DNA of 64,000 nucleotides from contig JAEMBT020000003.1 in assembly GCA_018873245.2 (NCBI GenBank), positions 650,001 through 714,000 on the forward strand. The letters are read 5' to 3'. Shown here piece after piece: positions 26,051-36,107 of this stretch. A program made the translations under genes and the position numbers. The first letter of the stretch is position 1; each line of letters begins with the position of its first letter. This DNA comes from Archegozetes longisetosus (lineage: Eukaryota; Arthropoda; Arachnida; Sarcoptiformes; Trhypochthoniidae). The notes under the pieces are model-generated. The model did not search any database, was not told the origin of the DNA, and worked only from the letters and a program-made list of their open reading frames with translations.

Positions 26051-26570
26051 ATTAGATGGAATGAGTGAAAGTTGCAATTTCATATCTTCAAAAGTATGTT
26101 TAATGACAAAATAATAATTACATATCCAATGAATATACTCGTCTCCCATCTGGTTGACAAAGGCCCAGCAAGGTCAGAGGTTACACTTACCAGTGGCACT
26201 ATTTTATAAATTGATTTGTTTCTTATAACTTTTTCGAAAGTAGCATCAAACTAAAGTTAATTTGCAAGTTTTTAAAAATTTTATCTGACTTGTTTATTTT
26301 GACTTGCAATATAAACAATTTGTAAGAATAAAGAGACAAAAAACTAAAAGTTATGAAAATGAAGTTCAACTTCATACTGTGTACGAAAAATTTTCAAGTG
26401 GCAAATCAGTCTAAACAATATCGCCATTGGTAATTGTAACCTCTGACCTCGCTGGGCCTTTGTCAACCAGACGGGAGACGAATATATTCATTAGATATGT
26501 AATTATTATTTTGCCGTTAAATATTCCTTTGACGATATGAAATCGCAACTTTCACTCATTCCATCTAATG
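26051..26570. repeat. foldback MITE, about 520 bp
   Basis: The left tip TTAGATGGAATGAGTGAAAG (26052) is mirrored at 26550-26568. The arms run about 140 bp inward and include GGTTGACAAAGGCCCAGC and its reverse (GCTGGGCCTTTGTCAACC). The middle (about 26200-26430) is unique. No transposase. Confidence 0.8.
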
Positions 26571-26574
26571 CAAT

Positions 26575-27080
26575 TCGAGAATGTATTAAGGCCATTAGAT
26601 ATAAGCTTTGCTCATCAAAGAATATGAAAATCGGATCGAAATTCTATTTTCTTTGCAAAAATATCTCTATTAAGTAATTACGATCAAGTCAAATTTGAAT
26701 TTTATTAAAGAAATTATAACAAAACCAAATATTAACGAAAAAATTTATTTGATACCACTAATTATCCTCATAAGAGATACAGGGAAACATTTCAAATAAA
26801 TTTGAGTTGATTGATTTATGAAATCGGTCTCACTCTTGGACTTTGGTTTGGACTATCGACTACAGGTATTTCTAAAGTACATGAATCTATACTGAGAGTA
26901 ATAATAAGTAGATTTTTATGGCTTGTCAGTTGTCTAACAAAAGTTCTAGATTTAAGATATGTTGTTTTGAAATTTTTCATCGATTTATCTTTAATTCTAT
27001 TTAATATTCTAATTCCTTTGATGAAATTTTGGAGGCATTTCACTAATGTCTCAACTGATAATAAAGCGTAAGATAAGGTA
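26575..27080. other. AT-rich stretch between repeats
   Basis: Open frames exist on both strands at 26811-27071 but oppose each other, lack splice context and resemble no family; treated as chance. Confidence 0.4.
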
Positions 27081-27085
27081 CAAAT

Positions 27086-27803
27086 AGGTTGTCGGGAGAT
27101 CCTATGGAGAGTTGGCTCCCTGTGAAATATATCATGTTATATATCAATCGAAAGCTCTTATCGAGCTGAGCAAAAGTTTTGCTGGTCAGATTGAAATTAG
27201 TCCATAGGTTTAAAAGTTATAGGCAAAAAGCCGTTAACATTGCAGTATTTGTGAACCCTTATATCATTAGAAAGTTATTAAACTGCAATCATTAGTTTCT
27301 ATCAGCTAAAATGCTATTGCTTTTCTACTTACTTAATACAATGATTACCCTTACATATGTAAAAAGTTTTCGGCTATTTTCGACCCTTAACACAAAGTTT
27401 TCGGACTAGAACTTTTTGTACTTTCATACTAGGTTATATGTTTCTGTAAATGCAAAAAATGGGCAACTCCGAATCATATGTGTTAAGAATTGAGATTAGC
27501 GATTGAAGATTTTCAATTTTTTAAACTTGCTTAACAGTAACAAAACGTGACTTTCATTCTATAGTTGAATACACTTGTTTGCTATGACTCAACATACCAA
27601 ATCTCATAATTCTGTATTTAATAGTTTTTGAGTTATAAGCTCTCAAAGCTTTAAGGTCTTTTAGGTTTTTAGACCCTTTGTCATGAGATATGAAAAGATA
27701 CTTAGGTGCAAATATACTTCATTGAACCACCTCTATGTGTTGATAAAGTCACCATGTCCGAACTCGACCGGGGGTCAACTCACTACGGGTGTCCGGATAA
27801 CCT
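27086..27803. repeat. unclassified non-autonomous element with short inverted ends
   Basis: The left end AGGTTGTCGGGAGATCC and the right end (in reverse AGGTTATCCGGACACC) are similar over about 16 bp and bound a 718-bp segment that differs in texture from its surroundings. It has no open frame. No clear target-site duplication was seen, so the assignment is tentative. Confidence 0.4.
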
Positions 27804-27809
27804 CTTTCA

Positions 27810-28535
27810 TATTTCATTGAATAATAGTGAATAATAGCTAGAATAACAGTTTTAATAAAATTTAAGAAATAGATTTATAACTAAGTTAGTCAATTAATGT
27901 TAAAATAATAGGATTCTTCTCAATTTTATTCTCAAACAGTCGGTAGTATAAGAATTTATGGTGATGCGAGTATGCTGTGGCTGGCACGAAAGTGTCTTTC
28001 GAGATAAGAATGCTATCAAAAATATGAACGTATTTGGCACAGCATTTTCTATTTCCAATTCAAGTACACCATAATTGATTATATCTAAACCGACATCATT
28101 AATTGCAGGAAATGATTAGACTTTATGTAGCCTAAAATTTTTGTATTCCAGCCTTGGACTTCTTAAAACCTATAGCATCTATTTTATTTTTATTTCCCTT
28201 ATCCAAAACAGTTTGGCTCTAATTGGGACTTATAAAAACAAGACATTTTCTGAAGACTTTAAGACTGATAAATATCAGAAATAAGATACCGAGTTTTACT
28301 TACTTTCAGGCATATTCATCTTTATTGTTACAAAAAATTTATTTTCTAGTCCTTATTCGTCACAATTTACTTAAAAATTAGTTACAAGCCATAACTTATG
28401 CCTTAGCGTAAAAATATCAGAATCTTCACTGTGAAAAGACCCTGTTTTCAGGAATAATTCTTCAACTAAGCTACGACATGCCTCATCAACTTGAATAAAA
28501 TTTCTAGTACAAAATAGCAAAATTAACTTTTTAGA
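27810..28535. other. AT-rich intergenic stretch
   Basis: Nothing recognised. Confidence 0.5.
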
Positions 28536-28541
28536 ACCGAT

Positions 28542-29115
28542 TTATTGCATTCTTTTCAAAGCCTTTCCACGCTTAAGCCCGCTTTCAGGCTTTCCTTTAA
28601 AATATTCAGCCACTATACTTTCACGCCAGTTACTCAGAACTTTCTCAATTCTTGCCGACTTGAAAATTTCGAATTTGAAAATGATCAGTTTACATGAGAA
28701 TATAAATGGATAGTAGAGATTGATCATCAAAAATCGCAACTAGATTGCAGAGAGTAAAAATCTAAACCTACTCATTCTCTTCCAGCCTCCCAGCTTTCAG
28801 AGCTTTTTCAACTATTGTTGAACAGTTGTTTTCTAGACTATACCCACATGTTTGATATTTTGACCACCAATTCTTGATAGTATTCTCATCAATTCTACCT
28901 TCAATGTTGATTGTTCTATCAGGATCTCTGCCTTCAGTGTGAACATTTCTACAGAAAGAATCATTTCCAATGGAAGCCACAGTTTCATTGTTAAGTGCCT
29001 CTGTAGCTCCGTAGGTACCCTCTGGCCAGAAACTGATGTAAGTCTCATCAGACAACATCAGTGAACAATGGTCTATATTTTCGCCTTCACTGTTCCATAA
29101 GAAAATTTTTGCCAT
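28542..29115 (-). CDS. small permuted papain-fold (NlpC/P60- or LRAT-like) protein
   Basis: Exons (minus) 29115..28772 and 28650..28542, 150 residues. The donor is GA|GTAGGT and the acceptor GGCAAG|A, with matching phase 2. There is no signal peptide, so it is probably cytosolic. Near the N-terminus His16 lies in a D-H-C-S-L-M-L strand, followed by YISFWPEG. Cys98 lies in NNCST at the start of a helix. The order His then Cys is that of circularly permuted papain-fold hydrolases (YiiX, LRAT and related amidases). Family placement rests on this motif order and a remembered resemblance, not on a search. The second exon is basic and could be an extension. Similar short proteins occur in bacteria and a few animals, so lateral origin is possible. 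Confidence 0.55.
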
Positions 29116-29119
29116 AGTT

Positions 29120-30765
29120 AACAGAATGGAAAAGGATTATTCAATTAAATATACAATTCTTAATTAAAATAGAATATAGAGTTCAACACAGTCTATATTA
29201 ATATTGTAATGTTAAATATTACTGGAAGGCGTTTGAATACTTTATGAAACTTCGGTTGCAGCTATATTTTCCATATTCGCGCTGACACTTCCAATGCGAG
29301 ATTTATATCTGGTTTATGCAATCACTCTACCAAGAATGTGATTTCTTTAGTGTTCAAAATTAGCATTTTTAGACATCCAATTAAAATTATACACAGATTG
29401 AGATAATTGAAATTAAATTTATCGAATTGGGAAACAATAGTTAACAAGACTTTAAGTTGGTTTTAAACATTAAAGGAGTAATATTCTTAGTCAAGTGATT
29501 GCATAAACTTGATATAAATATTGCAATGGTAATAGCAATGCATAACCAACTGAATACATGATAAGTTCTAAAGAGCCAAAAATTCGAGCTTGAGTTCGAT
29601 TTTTGTTTGAAAAGTTTTGATATATATTACCAAAGAATTTAAGCTGGTAGATTAAGCTGCTAACTAATAGAATCAATTTTTATGTATTCTGTGAAATCGA
29701 GTTTTCAAATGGTAATATAAAGTTAGTACAACTATGTTAGTTTCTCATCGAAGTTGTGTAGAATAAATCTATTATAATATCAGATATATGGAGTCTCAGT
29801 TGTGAGTAAAACCAGTTTATTCTTAAATAATTTATTTATTTAATATTTTGCTTGTTTTGAAAATTGTCTATTTTGTGCCTTTTTCTTGTGGGGTCCAATA
29901 GGCAAACCCACCCATTTGGAACTTTCGCCCAAAACGACTGCTTATATAGCATTCAAAGGCTTGTGATCGTAATTAATTTGATAACTAGCCTTCAAATTCA
30001 TTCAAATATGGATATTGCACGCATTTATCGTTCTGAGAAACAAGTTCATTATTCAAATAGCAAGAATCATGACTAACATGTTTTTCTAATTCATATCTTA
30101 CTAATAAGATTGCTCTTTTAGATCTTTAATGCCAAGGGTAGGATTCTATTTATAATTGAAAAAAAGCAACCAACATGTTGAAAGATAGAGAGAAAGGCTG
30201 AATTAGCGCCGGAGAACTCCAGATAAACACGAAAACACGATATCAGCCTAATGTTATCGAAATATAAGATCTAACAAGAAGTTATGCATCATTCTCGATA
30301 TTATGACTACAACCAGTCTTTGAATGCAATAGAACACAAGTTTTTCTGAGAAAAAAAGTGTTGCTTATTCAATAATTAGACTTTGATTTTGATCATGCTT
30401 ACTCAGTTCGCTGCATTAAATATTCATTGCATTCCAAATAAAATTATGATTAGGGGCCAAGCCTTCAAGTTTTTTATGTACAGTATTATATGAATAAATA
30501 ATGATAGACCAGAAACAACGTCAAGTGTTTAACTACTATTTCTATGTCCCTCAGCACTAAATTGAATATGAAATAAGACCTTTTGTGCACACACTTTATA
30601 CGTCATTATAATCTGTTGTTTGGTTAAATTTGTGAAGTTTTGTCAGATCTGTTGCAAGTTTTAGTACCTGATTGAAAGTTATAGTTTGTAATTTTTGTTC
30701 GCTATATGTGTATTTCATGTTATTGTTTATTACATAGAGCTAAAGGAGATCGACGTCGTGTCTTT
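29120..30765. other. AT-rich intergenic stretch
   Basis: No gene recognised. The end should hold the HDAC11 promoter; CTATATG near 30700 is a weak TATA-like site. Confidence 0.45.
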
Positions 30766-30770
30766 AAGTC

Positions 30771-32844
30771 ATGTGTTATTATATAGTATTGAGTGTGATC
30801 GGTGTTGTGAGTGCTGGTCTTGTCAACATTCTCTATTTTAGTGGCAGAATCAAAGCTAAAAAGTAAGTCAATTAACAAATTTCAACTTTAGGGTTATCAC
30901 CTTTTTCTGGAGAAGAGTCTCGAACAAAAATTGAAAGTCAGGGCCTTTTGGTTATTGGGTGCTCTAACACGAAAATGGGCTCAAAACTACGCACAAATTC
31001 AATGTGAATTGACACAATTGACAGTAACACAGTATTCCTTAAGGATTTACTTAGAAGTGATTCATTAAAAAAAGAGTTTAGCTTTAAGGCACACAAAATA
31101 TGCTAGAATTAAGTGAAAGTAGAAATGTTTAAGTTGCCATTCAGTATTTAGCATCTATCAAATTGATCTGGAGTGGGGATAGTGGACAAATGTAAACACT
31201 CAACACCGAATCTTGAGAGATGGCAGCCTTACGCACCTTTTTAAATTAAACCTCATTAAACAAATTTGAAATTATAATCATTAAAAAGTTGGCATAATTG
31301 AAGTAGTGGCGAAAAAATAGACTTGATAAGTTTCGATTTCATATACATGTACATTGATTACTGAATGACCCAATTTTGCAATTATAGAGTGAAACACGTT
31401 ATCGAGACAAACGACACATTGTTTCACTTCAATTATCAAAACTTTAAACAACAATTAAAAGATGAGAGCAACAGGTTCTCAAAGTATTTGCCTATTGTTT
31501 ATAATTCAAACTATGACATCAACTTTTGGGGATTGCAAACACTTCATCCATTCGATACTCAGAAGTGGGCAAATATATTCGACTTGATCCATAAAAAACT
31601 TAAAGATAGAGTAATTATTCTCAAGTTGTAATATAAATAGTAGAGCAAAATTTTCTAATCTATTAAAGCATAATTTGAATTTTTCAGGAAAAATCCTCGC
31701 ACTTGATTACCATCTCTCCCCTGAGGCAGATTAATTTGAGAGAACTTAGTTTAGTTCATACAGAAAAGTTCTTGCAAGACATACACAATTCTAGGACAGT
31801 TATTGCAGATGCTGCTCAAGTTTGGATTTTGAGGTATTTAAAAAGTAACCAGTTTTCGTTACACATTTAATCAATACTAAATTAACAATATCTACTGATT
31901 CAACAGTTGGTGTCCAATATCTATAATCAGAAGTAAACTTTTAGACCCGTTAAAATGGCAAACATCGGGCAGTATTTTGGCTGCACATCAGGCGCTGACC
32001 AACGGTTGGGCCATCAACCTAGGGGGCGGTTTTCATCATTGTTCACATTCTAAAGCTCAAGGTTTTTGCCTATTTGCTGACATAACACTCATAATGGAGT
32101 ATTTATGGGCTAACTATAATAAAGATCTGAGGTTCATGATTATTGATTTGGATGCCCACCAAGGTTTTAAAATCCAATAGTTTTTCAATGAAAATTTATA
32201 TTTTTTTCGAATTAAGGAAATGGCTATGAACTCGATTTGTTTACGTTTTCGAACAGAAAAACTGAGAAAGTTTATATACTCGATATGTTTAATGAAGATA
32301 TTTATCCAAGAGATAGTTTTGCAAAATCTTCGATCAATCGTTTGGTTGAATTGCATTCGAATACTGGAGATGAGAAATATCTCGATCTACTAGACAAGTA
32401 ATTATTTTGATAGTTATTCATGAAAGAGAGTCTAATTTTGCGAGTTTCTCAACAAACAGGAACCTGAAGGAGGCATTCATTGAGTTCAAGCCTGACTTAA
32501 TTATATATAACGCCGGGACTGACATACTTAAAGGTGATCCATTGGGCCGTTTGAGTGTTACCGCTGATGGAATCATAAAACGTGATCAGAAAGTGTTCAC
32601 TTTTGCCAAAGAAAATAGAGTTCCGATAGTTATGCTGACGAGGTTTGAAACATAATCAATGCTTTTTCAATGCTAGAGACCAACTCAATTGAAAATTCAA
32701 TCTTTCAATACATTTTTTTGATTTAATAACCTAATCTTTGGTTCTTTTAGTGGTGGTTACCAACAGTCGAACGCAGAAATTATCGCCACATCTATAGCTA
32801 AACTGTTAGAAGAGAATTTGATTAGCTTTACGAGTAAATTGTGA
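30771..32844 (+). CDS. HDAC11: histone deacetylase 11 (class IV), with N-terminal membrane segment
   Basis: Seven exons: 30771..30862, 31388..31610, 31688..31833, 31907..32163, 32217..32397, 32460..32642, 32751..32844. All phases agree, giving 391 residues (human HDAC11 has 347). The catalytic core is complete: GGGFHHC (His197-His198), DLDAHQGNG (Asp236, His238 for zinc), AGTDILKGDPLG (Asp321) and SGGY (Tyr364). YDINFWGLQTLHPFD marks the HDAC11 subfamily. HDAC11 removes acyl groups from lysines, with strong long-chain defatty-acylase activity in vertebrates. Exon 1 adds a hydrophobic stretch (YYIVLSVIGVVSAGLVNILY) followed by basic residues, predicting a signal anchor. It ends at AA|GTAAGT and joins exon 2 in phase 2. 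If exon 1 is wrong, the in-frame ATG at 31365 is the fallback start. Confidence 0.88.
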
Positions 32845-33067
32845 ACAATTGTATCAAATAAGATCTTCAATTAAATACGAAGATAATCTAATAACCATCT
32901 ATATATATAAGGATTATTGGAATCCTAGTACATCAAAGTCATTATCTTAGCTAAACTTTTATTGGTATAGCCAAGAATTAGAGTTTTATGGGACAAGAGT
33001 TGCAAATTTTATAAAATTTTTATTTATGTTATCATATTAAGAGTTCTGGAATACATGAAACTAATTA

Positions 33068-33073
33068 AATAAA
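33068..33073 (+). terminator. possible poly(A) signal of HDAC11
   Basis: AATAAA about 225 bases after the HDAC11 stop, followed by a GT-rich stretch (AAGTTTGTGT). Confidence 0.35.
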
Positions 33074-33680
33074 TTATTCTTTCAACAAGTCCGTAAGTTT
33101 GTGTACTAGCGGAAAATGCAAACTTTAAATTAATAACTTTAATCGAGATATATGCTAAAAATTAAGCTATTATTGTTAATGCTCTAATTGCGCGCCTATC
33201 GGTCAATATTGCTTCAGTGTGTTAAGGATTTGTAGAGTGCCTACTGGTATTAAATTCTGAGAACATTTTTTTCAACTTTCATATTTAAATATTTTTAAAA
33301 TGAAGTGCTTCAAATCAAATTTTGATAAACAATTCAAACTGTTTATTGTGCTTGAAAAATAACATAACAGTCTAAATCGTACTGATAAAAAACAGTCAGT
33401 CCTCAATCAACAATACTCAATACTGTAATTTGAAAAGCTCTGGCAAGTCCTCCATCGTTAGGTATGACACTCCAAACCTTCAAAATACTTCTACTCAAAG
33501 TAGATTGCATACTATTAACAGTAGGTATGAGTAAAATTTAGAATCGATACTACATCGTCAATAATATCAATCGCTTTCCGAAAGAGTATATAAATGTAAC
33601 TTTGGATTTAAGAAAATGAATCTTTTGGTTCAATGAATTCATTACATCGAGATTTGCTTTTTCAAAGCAATATCAATATA

Positions 33681-34215
33681 TTGGGTTGTTCTAAAAGTCT
33701 TAATTTTTTACTAGAATAGAGATGTAATAAAAGTATTAAAATAATAAAACAGTCGAATTTGAACAATCGAATCTCTCGATCAGTTCTAGAGTGGTTAGAC
33801 GCGAGTTTTCCCCAATGGCAACCCTCAAGAGATCATTATCCAGCTCCGTCGATTTCCCCGAACAAAGACCACCCTCAAGGCCAAAATTGCCTGATCGGAA
33901 TCTGTGGAACCGACACTGACATTTGGAGGCATCCAATACCTCTCTATAGATATGAAAGATATCTCTCGTGGCCTTGCCGCTTTCCTTAAACTCATAAAGC
34001 ATACAATGTCGAACGTGGACTTGGTCTGTAGACATGGCGGCTATTTAAGAAACTATTAACTAAAAATTTTTAAAATGCAAAAATTTAAAGATAAATAGCT
34101 GCACTTCAGTTTAGCGCTTCAATTGGATAAGTAAACAAATCTAAAACCGACATAATTTACGAGTGTTTTTTGTTTTGATAAATTAAGAAAATAAAAGACT
34201 TTCTGAGCAACCTAA
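33681..34215 (-). mobile_element. internally deleted mariner, DNA-binding domain only
   Basis: Inverted ends (TTGGGTTGTTCTAAAAGTCT left; TTAGGTTGCTCAGAAAGTCT right in reverse) are flanked by TA target duplications at 33679-33680 and 34216-34217. The minus-strand frame 34035..33736 encodes the N-terminal helix-turn-helix region of a SETMAR-type mariner transposase (VRHCMLYEF, RFHRFRSGNF, LTTLELIERFDCS). The catalytic DDD domain is absent, so it cannot move itself. The 535-bp size and the retained binding domain suggest an internal-deletion derivative. The ends have diverged from each other, so it is old. Confidence 0.85.
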
Positions 34216-34479
34216 TATAAACCATTAACGAATTAAAATCTATAAGAAATATCTAAAACTTAGGTAAAATGATAAAAGTTGCAGCAACATTGTGTCTTAG
34301 GCCTGCCATAAGCGCTATAATTTTGATAAGAGCAACTTCTTTTATTGTAGCCCTAGTTTATAGATAGTACAGTAAAACCTAGTTATATGCGTAATCTGTA
34401 TCTTTATTAAAAAATTAATTAAAAACACATTAAACTAAATAAAGGCGCTTGATGATAGTTAAGTAATCCTTTCAATCAT

Positions 34480-35045
34480 CAATCCTTTCCCCAGGGTTTT
34501 TTTCATTCCACTTATGTATTTTGCGAAATACAAACTCTTCTATGTATAGGTCTTTCGCATTGCTATTGGTTTGATTTGGAACGTGACATCTTAAAGATTT
34601 CCAAAGACTTTCAAATATTTGGATCATTTGGATCAACAAATCTTAAAGAATGATTGATTTTTTATGTGCAAAGCCATTAGAGTGCACATTATTGTAATAT
34701 CTCCATAAATCAGATACTACTGCAGTATTCTTTTCAACTCGTTCATTAGTGACATCTAACAGAGATTTTACATCTCTTAACTAAAGTCATAAATATTTGT
34801 TTTGTTTGCCCACAAATGCCTCTGAATGCCCATTCGCCTTTTAATTCTACTTTTAATAGATGTCTTCGATTGTATTTTCCTTTTAATATCGTTGATTCAT
34901 CAACTTCGATCATTTAGGATTCCATATAGAACTTCATGTCTTATGATTATTAATATATTGTTTGTTAACGTAATGAATACATATAATTCACTTGAATTTT
35001 TTTCCAATCAATAACGCTATGTCCATCTAATCCCCAGTTTATGCA
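34480..35045 (-). pseudogene. degraded Merlin/IS1016-like (ISXO2-type) transposase
   Basis: Minus-strand pieces in order: DGHSVIDWKKIQ; EVDESTILKGKYNRRH followed by GEWAFRGICG (first catalytic Asp region); VVSDLWRYY (second Asp); and FESLWKSLR followed by DLYIEEFVFRK (Glu region and C-terminal motif). This is the DDE_Tnp_IS1595 pattern of Merlin transposons. Several stops and frame changes interrupt it, so it is an inactive DNA-transposon fossil. Its terminal repeats were not identified. Confidence 0.65.
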
Positions 35046-35071
35046 TAATTATAAATTCAAACAGCACATAT

Positions 35072-35270
35072 ATATGTATTATGATGTAGTTCGAGACTTA
35101 GTTCACAATCCATTTCCCCATAAGGATTATATCTCTTTATATATATAAATTAAAACAGTGTACTTCTAATCATTTGCTCATTTACTGACGTTAAGGAGCT
35201 GTATAATCCTTATGGGGAAATTGAGTTGTGGATTGAGTCTCTCATTACATCATAATACCTATATATAAGT
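35072..35270. repeat. palindromic MITE, about 200 bp
   Basis: TATTATGATGTAGTTCGAGA and TTTCCCCATAAGGATTATA on the left return inverted on the right (TATAATCCTTATGGGGAAA, then ATTACATCATAATA). The arms are about 60 bp. It sits beside the Merlin-like fossil, but a link is not shown. Confidence 0.75.
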
Positions 35271-35279
35271 ATCAAAATA

Positions 35280-36100
35280 TGTCTTTTGCAATTTTCGAAA
35301 AATGCTTTTTGAGGGGACATTTCATGTGTAGCTTGCTTCAGAAAAATATAAATCTTTTACTCTTCTTATTGATGAATGACATCTCCCCTCTCCATGCACA
35401 TGTTCTAATGATATATTTATAAGATCAGAATAAATAGTAAAAGACATTGCGTCTTGAATTTTTGATGAATTTCTCATAATTAGCTGCATTAAGATCAATA
35501 CTATTGCACCAATTTCGAGACAAGGACATTTTATTGAATTCAGTGTTATTAAGTGTTTATTATTCACTGGAAGTGATACGAACTAGTCGTCATTTATGTA
35601 TACTAACTACATATAGCTTTGTATATCGTCATTTCAGTGTTATAGTGCATTAACTCAGAAAAGTCTATTATAGAGGAATTTGGGTTTAAAGTTTAGAGTC
35701 AAAATTCGAAAAACTATAACAGCTACCTTCTTTATGATATATTTTGAAATCCATTTGAAAGTTTTGAGATTCAATTCGAGTAATTTACAGAGGTTTGATA
35801 TCTTGCTTCAAAAGTGGATTTAACTCATTTTGTGAAAATTTTCGAGTTAGTGCATTATAGCAATGAGGTGACGATATGATAAAGGAAATTAGTATACTCA
35901 TTGAAAGTATAGCGATATGGTTAAGCCCAAAGCAGAATGTTCCCTTTTTCATCAGTTAGTTTCTATAGCCTTTGTTTGAAGATCATGAAAAACGTGTTGT
36001 AAAAAATTTTCTATAGCTTAGCATAAAGCTTTGTTGGATATTCTATACGAACAAAGTATTTAAAGAATTTATTGAAGCTCACGAATAATTTGTTGAAGTT
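35280..36100. other. intergenic stretch before the 3CxxC gene
   Basis: No gene recognised; the short open frames are AT-rich and unsupported. Confidence 0.45.
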
Positions 36101-36107
36101 AGAAGTA

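Noticed and set aside
26811-27071. Opposed open frames of 75-86 codons
   Set aside because: Sense and antisense frames overlap fully, composition is AT-driven and no splice or family evidence exists.
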